Source of the DNA: JAZNUH01 sp045592225
GTDB lineage: Bacteria > Bacillota > Clostridia > UMGS1883 > UMGS1540
NCBI GenBank assembly: GCA_045592225.1
Contig: JAZNUH010000094.1
Coordinates: 1-40,985, forward strand
DNA length: 40,985 bases
Direction of reading: 5' to 3'
The notes under the pieces are model-generated. The model worked only from the letters and a program-made list of their open reading frames with translations, ran no database searches and was not told the origin of the DNA. The position numbers were made by a program, and so were the translations under genes. Of this stretch, positions 24,592 to 32,026 are shown one piece after another (the stretch's first letter is position 1; each line of letters opens with the position of its first letter).

Positions 24592-26664
24592 ATGGCAAAG
24601 AATCTTGTTATTGTTGAGTCACCTGCTAAGGCTAAAACAATAAAAAAATACCTGGGCAAGGATTTTGAAGTGGTTGCGTCTATGGGTCACCTGCGCGACT
24701 TACCCAAAAGCCAGCTGGGTGTTGATATAGAAAATGACTTTGAACCCAGATATATAACTATTCGCGGCAAGGGTGAGCTTTTAGGTAAGCTCAAAAAGGA
24801 TGCTAAAACAGCAAAGCACGTTTATCTCGCAGCCGATCCTGACCGTGAAGGAGAGGCTATATCCTGGCATCTTGCACAGTGTCTTGAAATAGACCCTGCA
24901 TCAAAGTGCAGAATAACTTTTAATGAAATTACAAAAAATGCGGTGAAAGCGGCTGTGAAAGAACCCAAGGGTATTGATATAAACCTTGTAAACGCACAGC
25001 AGGCACGCAGAATACTTGACAGAATAGTTGGCTATAAGCTCAGCCCGCTGCTCTGGAAAAAGGTTAAAAAGGGACTCAGCGCAGGAAGAGTTCAATCTGC
25101 AGTTACCGGAATAGTTGTTGACAGAGAACGCGAAATCGAAAAATTTATTCCCGAGGAATACTGGACAATAGAAGCAAATCTTACCGACGAAAAGGGCAAA
25201 AATGCCTTCAAGGCAAAATTCCACGGCGTAGGAGGTAAGAAAAAGGCAATAGCCGACGGGGATACAGCAAAGGAAATACTCGCAAAGGCAGAAAATGCAA
25301 AGTATGCTATAAAAACGGCAAAGTACGGCGAAAAGAAAAAGTCGCCCCTGCCTCCCTTTACTACAAGTACCCTGCAGCAGGAAGCATCAAGAAGACTTGG
25401 CTTTACATCCAAAAGAACAATGGCGGCAGCACAGACTCTGTACGAGGGTGTTGACGTTCAGGGTCATGGCACATTGGGTCTTATCACATATATGCGTACC
25501 GACTCGCTGCGTATTTCGGCAGAGGCTATGGCAGCGGCTGCAGACTTTATAAACGCAAACTACGGTAAGGAATTTTTGCCCTCCGCACCCCGCCACTTTA
25601 AAACAGGTAAAGCGGCGCAGGATGCCCACGAAGCAATAAGACCTACCGATGTTACTATAACACCCGAAAAGGCAAAGGCTACCCTGACTGCCGACCAGTA
25701 TAAGCTTTATAAGCTTATCTGGGAAAGATTTATGGCAAGTCAGATGGCGGTTGCTGTTTATTCCACTCTGGCTATAGATATTGATGCCGAGGGACTCTGG
25801 TTTAAGGCATCCTTCTCAAAGGTTAAGTTTAAGGGATATGAATACATTTACGAGGACGGCAGAGAGGAAGAGGATGTAAACCATCTGTTACCCTCATTCG
25901 CAGAAGGACAGGAGCTTAAGCTCTCTAAAATTCTGCCCGAGCAGCATTTTACCGAGCCACCTTCAAGATACACAGAAGGCTCACTTATTAAGGCTATGGA
26001 GGAGAGAGGCATTGGCAGACCCAGTACCTATGCCCCCACCATTACCACCATTCTGGCAAGAGGATATGTGGTGCGTGAAAAGAAGCTTTTGAAACCCACA
26101 GAGCTTGGCTATGTTACCACCGACCTTATGAAGGAATACTTCTCGGATATAGTTAATGTTGAATTTACTGCCGATATGGAAGGACGTCTTGATAAAATCG
26201 AGGACGGCGATCTGGAATGGGTATCCATACTCAAGGACTTTTACGGACCATTTAAAAACGAGCTTGACCACGCCGATTCTGTTATAGGTAAGGTTGAGGT
26301 TAAGGACGAGGAGTCGGACGAAATCTGCGAAAAGTGCGGCAGAACAATGGTATATAAAATGGGCAGATTTGGTAAGTTTTTGGCTTGCCCCGGTTTCCCA
26401 CAGTGCAGAAATGCAAAGCCCATTATTATTGACACAGGTGTAACCTGCCCCAAATGCGGCGGCAAAATTACCGAACGCAAATCCCAACGCGGAAAGAAAT
26501 ACTATGCCTGTGAAAACAGTGCAAAATGCGGTACTGTTTTATGGGATATGCCTTCAAAAGAGGTGTGCGAAAAATGCGGCGGCGTTAAGGTTATAAAAAA
26601 TTCCAGAAGCGGAAAGAAAACAGTTTGTCCTAACAAGGAATGTGAGGAGAACACAAAGAAATGA
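24592..26664 (+). CDS. topA: DNA topoisomerase I
   Basis: This type IA topoisomerase relaxes negative supercoils. The 690-residue protein has an N-terminal Toprim domain (LVIVESPAKAKTIKKYLG, ADPDREGEAISWHL with the metal-binding acidic residues), SAGRVQSAV, and the catalytic Tyr300 in TYMRTDSLRIS. The gate region contains GIGRPSTYAPTI. Three C-terminal four-cysteine zinc ribbons begin at CEKCGRTMV, CPKCGGKIT and CEKCGGVKV, the usual number in many Firmicutes. ATG start behind CGGAGG. Its stop codon overlaps trmFO by ATGA, an arrangement also known from Bacillus (topA-trmFO). Confidence 0.98.
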   Translation: MAKNLVIVESPAKAKTIKKYLGKDFEVVASMGHLRDLPKSQLGVDIENDFEPRYITIRGKGELLGKLKKDAKTAKHVYLAADPDREGEAISWHLAQCLEIDPASKCRITFNEITKNAVKAAVKEPKGIDINLVNAQQARRILDRIVGYKLSPLLWKKVKKGLSAGRVQSAVTGIVVDREREIEKFIPEEYWTIEANLTDEKGKNAFKAKFHGVGGKKKAIADGDTAKEILAKAENAKYAIKTAKYGEKKKSPLPPFTTSTLQQEASRRLGFTSKRTMAAAQTLYEGVDVQGHGTLGLITYMRTDSLRISAEAMAAAADFINANYGKEFLPSAPRHFKTGKAAQDAHEAIRPTDVTITPEKAKATLTADQYKLYKLIWERFMASQMAVAVYSTLAIDIDAEGLWFKASFSKVKFKGYEYIYEDGREEEDVNHLLPSFAEGQELKLSKILPEQHFTEPPSRYTEGSLIKAMEERGIGRPSTYAPTITTILARGYVVREKKLLKPTELGYVTTDLMKEYFSDIVNVEFTADMEGRLDKIEDGDLEWVSILKDFYGPFKNELDHADSVIGKVEVKDEESDEICEKCGRTMVYKMGRFGKFLACPGFPQCRNAKPIIIDTGVTCPKCGGKITERKSQRGKKYYACENSAKCGTVLWDMPSKEVCEKCGGVKVIKNSRSGKKTVCPNKECEENTKK

Positions 26665-27962
26665 AAATAACCGTTATAGGCGGAGGACTGGCAGGCTGTG
26701 AGGCGGCGTGGTATGCTGCCAACGCAGGCGCAAAGGTAGTCCTTAAAGAAATGAAACCAAATAAATATTCACCGGCTCACAAGGCAAACAAGCTTTGTGA
26801 GCTTGTTTGCAGTAATTCCCTTAAAGCTGACAGATTGGACAGCGCAGGCGGACTTTTAAAAAAAGAGATGGAAATGTTCGGCTCGGTTGTGTGCGCGGCG
26901 GCTGCACAAACACGGGTGCCCGCAGGCGGTGCATTGGCGGTTGACAGGGAAAAGTTTGCCGATTTGGTTACAGATATGCTTTCAAGGCACCCCAATATAG
27001 AAATAGTAACAGAGGAAGTAAAACAAATCCCCCGCGAAGGTGTGGTAATTGTTGCGGCAGGCCCCCTTGTGGAAGGTGAGCTTGCACAGGATATAAAAGA
27101 GCTTACAGGCGATTACTTCAGCTTTTACGATGCGGCGGCACCCATTGTAACAAGAGAAAGTATAGATATGGAAAGTGCTTTTCTGGGCGCACGCTACGGC
27201 AGAGGGGGAGATGATTACATAAACTGCCCCATGACCCGCGAGGAGTATTATGACTTTTATACGGCACTTATAACCGCTGAAAGAGCAGAACTTCACGAGG
27301 GGATTGAAAACCCCAGGGTGTTTGAAGGATGTATGCCGGTGGAGATAATGGCGGCAAGGGGAGAGGAAACCCTTTTGTACGGTCCCTTAAAGCCTGTGGG
27401 ACTTTATGACCCCAAAACAGGCAAGCGCCCCTTTGCAGTTGTTCAGCTTCGTCAGGATAACCGCGAGGGCACCTTATATAGTCCTGTGGGCTTTCAGACA
27501 AATCTTAAGTGGGGCGAGCAAAAGAGAGTATTCTCTATGATACCTGCACTTAAAAATGCAGAATTTGCACGCTACGGTGTAATGCACAGAAACAGTTTTA
27601 TAAACTCACCGCAGCTTTTGGAAAAGGATTTTTCACTTAAAAGCAACAGGAACATATTTTTTGCAGGGCAGATAACAGGTGTGGAGGGCTACACCGAATC
27701 TGCAATGAGCGGCATACTTGCAGGAATAAATGCGGTGAGAAGATGCAAGGGTGAAGAAGAATTTATCCTGCCCCGTGAAACCATGATGGGTGCACTTACC
27801 GATTATGTTACCGGTGGAGCAACAGGCGACTTTCAGCCTATGAATGCAAATTTCGGGATTATACCGCCCCTTGAAACAAGAATTAAAGATAAAAAAGAAA
27901 GATACACGGCACTTGCACAACGTTCTCTGGAACTTCTGGGTAAAACAAAGAGCTTTTTATAA
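26661..27962 (+). CDS. trmFO: Methylenetetrahydrofolate-tRNA-(uracil-5-)-methyltransferase
   Basis: TrmFO makes 5-methyluridine at position 54 of tRNAs using methylenetetrahydrofolate and FAD. The 433-residue protein has the FAD-binding GGGLAGCEAAW loop (residues 7-17), LCELVCSNSLKAD with the conserved cysteine, the GGALAVDREKFA segment, RQDNREGTLYSPVGFQTNLKW, and the second nucleotide-binding block FFAGQITGVEGYTESAMSGI. It starts within the topA stop codon (ATGA), so both are probably translated from one mRNA. No terminator is seen after it; a new promoter for guaB begins 8 bases beyond its stop. Confidence 0.98.
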   Translation: MKITVIGGGLAGCEAAWYAANAGAKVVLKEMKPNKYSPAHKANKLCELVCSNSLKADRLDSAGGLLKKEMEMFGSVVCAAAAQTRVPAGGALAVDREKFADLVTDMLSRHPNIEIVTEEVKQIPREGVVIVAAGPLVEGELAQDIKELTGDYFSFYDAAAPIVTRESIDMESAFLGARYGRGGDDYINCPMTREEYYDFYTALITAERAELHEGIENPRVFEGCMPVEIMAARGEETLLYGPLKPVGLYDPKTGKRPFAVVQLRQDNREGTLYSPVGFQTNLKWGEQKRVFSMIPALKNAEFARYGVMHRNSFINSPQLLEKDFSLKSNRNIFFAGQITGVEGYTESAMSGILAGINAVRRCKGEEEFILPRETMMGALTDYVTGGATGDFQPMNANFGIIPPLETRIKDKKERYTALAQRSLELLGKTKSFL

Positions 27963-27969
27963 AAAAGTA

Positions 27970-27998
27970 TTGACGGACATTCCTTATTTTGATAAAAT
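27970..27998 (+). promoter_or_regulatory. Sigma-A promoter of guaB
   Basis: -35 TTGACG (27970-27975), a 17-base spacer, and -10 TAAAAT (27993-27998). The 29-base leader to the start codon is too short for a riboswitch. Confidence 0.85.
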
Positions 27999-28027
27999 AG
28001 AAAAAAGTGCAGAAAGGAAAGTGACAC

Positions 28028-29488
28028 ATGAGAGAAAAGAGCTTTATTAAAGAAGGACTGACATTTGATGACGTTTTGCTTATCCCCCGCAAGTCGGATA
28101 TACTGCCTTCGGATGTTAGTTTATCAACAAAACTTACAAAGAAAATAACACTTAACATTCCCCTTATCAGTGCGGCAATGGATACTGTAACCGAGTCGCG
28201 TCTTGCAATAGCTATGGCAAGAGAGGGCGGAATAGGTATTATACATAAGAATATGTCCATAGAAGAGCAGGCAACCGAGGTTGACAAGGTTAAGCGTTCG
28301 GAACACGGCGTAATAGTTGACCCCTTCTCGCTTACACCCAACCACACACTCCGCGATGCTGACGGACTTATGGGCAAATACAAAATTTCGGGTGTTCCCA
28401 TTACAGAAGGCACAAAGCTTGTAGGTATTCTTACAAACCGCGACCTGCGCTTTGAAGAAAACTTTGACAAGCCCATCTACCAGGTTATGACAAAGGAAAA
28501 CCTGATTACAGCGCCCGAGGGAACAACACTCGAGCAGGCACAGGAAATACTGCGCAGACATAAAATAGAAAAACTGCCCATTGTTGATAAGGATTACAAT
28601 TTAAAGGGACTTATCACAATCAAGGATATTGAAAAGGCTGTTCAGTATCCCAATTCTGCAAAGGACGAAAGCGGCAGACTTTTAGTAGGTGCGGCTATCG
28701 GCGCAACTGCAGACGTGCTCGACAGATGTGAAGCTCTTTGCGCTGCAAAGGTTGATATTGTAGCTCTTGACTCTGCACACGGTCATTCTTCAAATATTAT
28801 AAATACCCTTAAAAAGGTTAAAGCAGCTTTCCCTGAATTGCAGGTAATTGCAGGTAACATTGTTACAGGTGAAGCGGCACGCGAGCTTATCGAAGCAGGC
28901 GCGGACGCAGTTAAGGTTGGTATGGGCCCCGGCTCTATCTGTACAACACGTGTTGTTGCAGGTATCGGTATGCCCCAGATTACCGCAATTTGCGACGTTT
29001 ATGAAGAAGCGGCTAAATACGGAATTCCTGTTATTGCCGACGGTGGTATTAAATACTCGGGCGATTTGTCCAAGGCTGTTGCCGCAGGTGCAGACGTTAT
29101 TATGATTGGTAGCCTGTTTGCAGGCTGTGAAGAAAGCCCCGGAGATGAAGAAATTTATCAGGGCAGAAGATTTAAGGTTTACAGAGGCATGGGCTCTCTT
29201 GCCGCTATGGGCGAGGGCAGCAGTGACCGTTACTTCCAGCAGAAGAACAAAAAGTTTGTACCCGAAGGCGTTGAAGGTCGTGTACCCTACAAGGGCATGC
29301 TGTCTGATACTATTTATCAGCTTATGGGTGGTCTGCGTTCAGGTATGGGCTACTGCGGAACTGCTTCTATTGAAGAGCTTAAGACAGAAGGTCAGTTTGT
29401 AAGAATTACAGGCTCAGGTCTTCGTGAAAACCATCCTCACGATATATTTATTACAAAGGAAGCACCTAACTATTCGGTCAGCCAGTAA
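28028..29488 (+). CDS. guaB: Inosine-5'-monophosphate dehydrogenase
   Basis: GuaB oxidises IMP to XMP with NAD, the committed step of GMP synthesis. The 486 residues form a TIM barrel interrupted by two CBS domains (about 93-205; SLTPNHTLRDADGLM and APEGTTLEQAQEIL). The catalytic Cys305 is in GPGSICTTR, followed by the KAVAAGADVIMIGSLFAGCEE phosphate-binding region and the mobile flap with YFQ. ATG start behind GAAAGGAAAGTG. It is monocistronic: its own promoter upstream and a terminator at 29599. Confidence 0.98.
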   Translation: MREKSFIKEGLTFDDVLLIPRKSDILPSDVSLSTKLTKKITLNIPLISAAMDTVTESRLAIAMAREGGIGIIHKNMSIEEQATEVDKVKRSEHGVIVDPFSLTPNHTLRDADGLMGKYKISGVPITEGTKLVGILTNRDLRFEENFDKPIYQVMTKENLITAPEGTTLEQAQEILRRHKIEKLPIVDKDYNLKGLITIKDIEKAVQYPNSAKDESGRLLVGAAIGATADVLDRCEALCAAKVDIVALDSAHGHSSNIINTLKKVKAAFPELQVIAGNIVTGEAARELIEAGADAVKVGMGPGSICTTRVVAGIGMPQITAICDVYEEAAKYGIPVIADGGIKYSGDLSKAVAAGADVIMIGSLFAGCEESPGDEEIYQGRRFKVYRGMGSLAAMGEGSSDRYFQQKNKKFVPEGVEGRVPYKGMLSDTIYQLMGGLRSGMGYCGTASIEELKTEGQFVRITGSGLRENHPHDIFITKEAPNYSVSQ

Positions 29489-29598
29489 TCTTCGGCGGGA
29501 TGTTAAAATTCCGCATACCGCAAAAGACAGTTTGTATATGATTTAACATTTTTAAATAAATGTGCTTACAAAAGATAAAATACATTTAAGTTTTAGAG

Positions 29599-29630
29599 GA
29601 ACAAACCCAAAATCGGGTTTGTTCTTTTTT
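29599..29630 (+). terminator. Rho-independent terminator of guaB
   Basis: A 10-base stem GAACAAACCC (29599-29608) with GGGTTTGTTC (29615-29624), a 6-base loop, then TTTTTT. Confidence 0.93.
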
Positions 29631-29642
29631 GTGTCTTTTGCT

Positions 29643-29698
29643 ATAAACGAATATGACCGCCGATATACCTCGTATAATCGGCGGTCATGTTCGTTTAT
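29643..29698. repeat. 22-base inverted repeat between convergent guaB and LysR genes
   Basis: Left arm 29643-29664 and right arm 29677-29698 match at 21 of 22 positions (core ATGACCGCCGAT / ATCGGCGGTCAT). The 12-base loop is itself nearly self-complementary. No T run follows on either strand. It lies 26 bases from the end of the LysR gene and may serve as its transcript end or be a remnant of a small mobile repeat. Confidence 0.8.
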
Positions 29699-29724
29699 TC
29701 TGCAAAATTTTTCCTATCCCTTAT

Positions 29725-30600
29725 TTACTGCTCAATAAATTTCAAAAACTCCTGTGCCGCAAGAGAAAGCGGATTATGTTTAAGATATGCATAGCCTATG
29801 CTGCGTGCGGGAATGGGAGGAGTAAGGTTCATTTTTAAAACTCTTCCGCTGTCTATGGCATCCTTTGAAAATTCCTCTATAACACAGGCGACACCCAAAT
29901 GAATGGATGCAAAACGCAGCAGAAGGTCATGCGCCGCCATTTCGATATGAGGCTCAAGGGTAATTTTATCCGACTCAAAAATTTTGTTTATATATCTTCG
30001 TGTGGATGAATTTTCTTCAAGTAAAATAAGCGGCTCCTTTGCCATTTGTCCTCGCGTATATGTCTTTTTTGCGTTGTAGTCTGCGCCGCACACAAAAACA
30101 TCGTGTATTTCAAAACAGGGTTTGATTTCAAGCTCATCATCCTCGGCGGGCATATTTACAAAGGCAAGCTCTGCCTTGCCCTCTTTTACAAGAGCGAGCA
30201 TACGCGACGAATAGGAGTTTGCCATTTCAATATGTATTTCGGGATATGTGGCATGAAACTTTTCAAGATAGGGGAGCAGATAGTGGCTTGTAATTGTATC
30301 ACCTGCGGCAATAACAAGCGAGCCGCTGTCTAAATGATGAAGCCTGGCAAGCAGAGTTTCGCCCTGCTCTATTGACAAAATTGCATTTTCCACCTTCTGA
30401 AAAAGCAGTTCACCCTCTTTTGTAAGGGTAACACCGCGGCGTGAACGTACAAACAACTGTGTGTTCAAATCCTGTTCAAGCTGATGAATGCACTGGGATA
30501 TCGCCGACTGTGAAATGTAAAGATGGCGTGCCGCTGTAGAAAATGAAGCGTGGCGTGCGGTTTCGTAGAAAATTTTATAATAATCCAGCTTTGTTTGCAT
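29725..30600 (-). CDS. LysR family transcriptional regulator
   Basis: This 291-residue regulator has the N-terminal winged helix-turn-helix of the family (YYKIFYETARHASFSTAARH, then the YISQSAISQCIHQLEQDL recognition region, and LFVRSRRGVTLTKEGELLF). An effector-binding domain follows from about residue 85 (GSLVIAAGDTITSHYLLPYL). The ATG at 30600 follows AAGGAGTG; an upstream GTG at 30618 would put that site inside the coding sequence. The gene is divergent from the CofE-like gene with 106 bases between, the standard arrangement of a LysR protein and its target. The effector is unknown. Confidence 0.93.
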   Translation of the reverse strand: MQTKLDYYKIFYETARHASFSTAARHLYISQSAISQCIHQLEQDLNTQLFVRSRRGVTLTKEGELLFQKVENAILSIEQGETLLARLHHLDSGSLVIAAGDTITSHYLLPYLEKFHATYPEIHIEMANSYSSRMLALVKEGKAELAFVNMPAEDDELEIKPCFEIHDVFVCGADYNAKKTYTRGQMAKEPLILLEENSSTRRYINKIFESDKITLEPHIEMAAHDLLLRFASIHLGVACVIEEFSKDAIDSGRVLKMNLTPPIPARSIGYAYLKHNPLSLAAQEFLKFIEQ

Positions 30601-30625
30601 ATAAGCACTCCTTATCACTGTTGTA

Positions 30626-30670
30626 AGATATATCTATTTTACTTATGTCTTTAATTGTATTATAATAAGT
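30626..30670. promoter_or_regulatory. Intergenic promoter of the CofE-like gene with possible LysR operator
   Basis: On the plus strand, -35 TTTACT (30638-30643), a 17-base spacer, and -10 TATAAT (30661-30666). Around it lie the perfect palindrome AGATATATCT (30626-30635), just upstream of the -35, and the inverted pair ACTTAT (30641-30646) / ATAAGT (30665-30670). The promoter is well supported; the operator role is inferred from position. Confidence 0.6.
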
Positions 30671-30706
30671 AAGGTGATAAAAGTCAATAATCGGGAGGAG
30701 ATTTTT

Positions 30707-31897
30707 ATGGCAAGAAAAGTCGGAACCATTTCAAGAGGTATTCGTTGCCCTATTATCCGTGAGGGAGACGATATTGCAGAGATTATGGTAACAAGCGTTA
30801 TGGAAGCAGCAGAGGAAGAAGGCTTTGAACTTCGTGACCGTGATGTTGTTGCGGTAACAGAATCTGTTGTTGCACGTGCACAGGGTAACTATGCATCTGT
30901 TGAGGCTATTGCACAGGATGTAAAGGAAAAGCTTGGTGACGGTACAATAGGTGTAATTTTCCCCATTCTCAGCCGTAACCGCTTTGCAATCTGTCTGCGC
31001 GGTATTGCAATGGGAGTTAAAAAGGTTGTGCTTATGCTCAGCTATCCCAGTGACGAGGTGGGCAATGCAATTGTTTCCTTGGACCAGCTTGACGAGGCGG
31101 GCATTAACCCTTATACAGACGTTCTCACAGAAGCAAAATACAGAGAACTGTTTGGTGAAAATCCTCACCCCTTCACCAATGTGGACTATATTAAGTACTA
31201 TGGTGACTTAATCCGTTCCTGCGGTGCAGAGGCTGAAATTATTCTTGCAAACGACCCCCGTGCTATATTAAAGTATGCAGACAGTGTGCTGACCTGTGAT
31301 ATTCACAGCCGCGCACGTACAAAGAGAATACTTCTTGCTGCAGGCGCAAAGCGTGTGGCAGGACTTGACGATATTCTGAACAAACCCGTAAACGGTAGCG
31401 GCTACAATTCAAAGTACGGTCTTTTAGGCTCCAATAAATCCACAGAGGACACAATTAAGCTGTTCCCCCAGGAATGCTTTGAAATGGTAAATGATGTTCA
31501 AAAGAGATTTAAAGAACGCACAGGTAAAAATGTTGAGGTAATGGTTTACGGTGACGGTGCCTTCAAGGATCCTGTGGGCAAAATATGGGAGCTTGCTGAC
31601 CCGGTTGTTTCACCTGCATACACAAAGGGACTTGAAGGAACACCAAATGAGCTTAAGCTCAAATACCTTGCGGACAACGATTATGCTGACCTTAAGGGCG
31701 AAGAACTTAAAAAGGCTATTGAAGAGGCAATCCGTAAAAAGGATGCAGACCTTGTGGGAAACATGGCATCCCAGGGCACAACACCCCGCCGCCTTACCGA
31801 CCTTATCGGTTCACTTTGTGACCTGACAAGCGGCTCGGGCGATAAGGGAACACCCATAATACTTGTTCAGGGATATTTTGATAATATGACAGACTGA
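30707..31897 (+). CDS. Coenzyme F420-0:L-glutamate ligase-like (CofE family) protein
   Basis: This 396-residue protein resembles the F420-0:gamma-glutamyl ligase (CofE) family: RGIRCPIIREGDDIAEIM at the start, then the RDRDVVAVTESVVARAQG segment, GVIFPILSRNRFAICLRGIAMG, and the later VMVYGDGAFKDPVGKIWELADPVVSP motif. CofE adds glutamate to a phospholactate-linked deazaflavin using GTP. No F420 synthesis genes (cofC, cofD, fbiC-type) are in the window and F420 is not typical of gut-type Clostridia, so the true substrate may be another gamma-glutamyl acceptor. The ATG at 30707 follows GGGAGGAG. It is probably controlled by the divergent LysR protein, and it is followed by its own terminator. 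Family call is fairly sure; the reaction is unknown. Confidence 0.8.
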   Translation: MARKVGTISRGIRCPIIREGDDIAEIMVTSVMEAAEEEGFELRDRDVVAVTESVVARAQGNYASVEAIAQDVKEKLGDGTIGVIFPILSRNRFAICLRGIAMGVKKVVLMLSYPSDEVGNAIVSLDQLDEAGINPYTDVLTEAKYRELFGENPHPFTNVDYIKYYGDLIRSCGAEAEIILANDPRAILKYADSVLTCDIHSRARTKRILLAAGAKRVAGLDDILNKPVNGSGYNSKYGLLGSNKSTEDTIKLFPQECFEMVNDVQKRFKERTGKNVEVMVYGDGAFKDPVGKIWELADPVVSPAYTKGLEGTPNELKLKYLADNDYADLKGEELKKAIEEAIRKKDADLVGNMASQGTTPRRLTDLIGSLCDLTSGSGDKGTPIILVQGYFDNMTD

Positions 31898-31901
31898 TAC
31901 T

Positions 31902-31929
31902 AAGGGGACGCGACAGCGTCCCCTTTTTT
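31902..31929 (+). terminator. Rho-independent terminator after the CofE-like gene
   Basis: A 10-base stem AAGGGGACGC (31902-31911) with GCGTCCCCTT (31916-31925), loop GACA, then a T run; it starts 4 bases after the stop codon. Confidence 0.93.
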
Positions 31930-31940
31930 AATCTAAAATA

Positions 31941-31969
31941 TTGAAAAGGAAAGCTGATTGTGTTATAAT
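31941..31969 (+). promoter_or_regulatory. Sigma-A promoter of the glycoside hydrolase gene
   Basis: -35 TTGAAA (31941-31946), a 17-base spacer, and -10 TATAAT (31964-31969), 57 bases ahead of the start codon. It may also drive metA and genes beyond, since no terminator was found before 40827. Confidence 0.82.
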
Positions 31970-32026
31970 CTTTTTATATTATATCTTTTTTGCGAAAAAC
32001 CTGCTTAAACAGAGGAGATACATACA

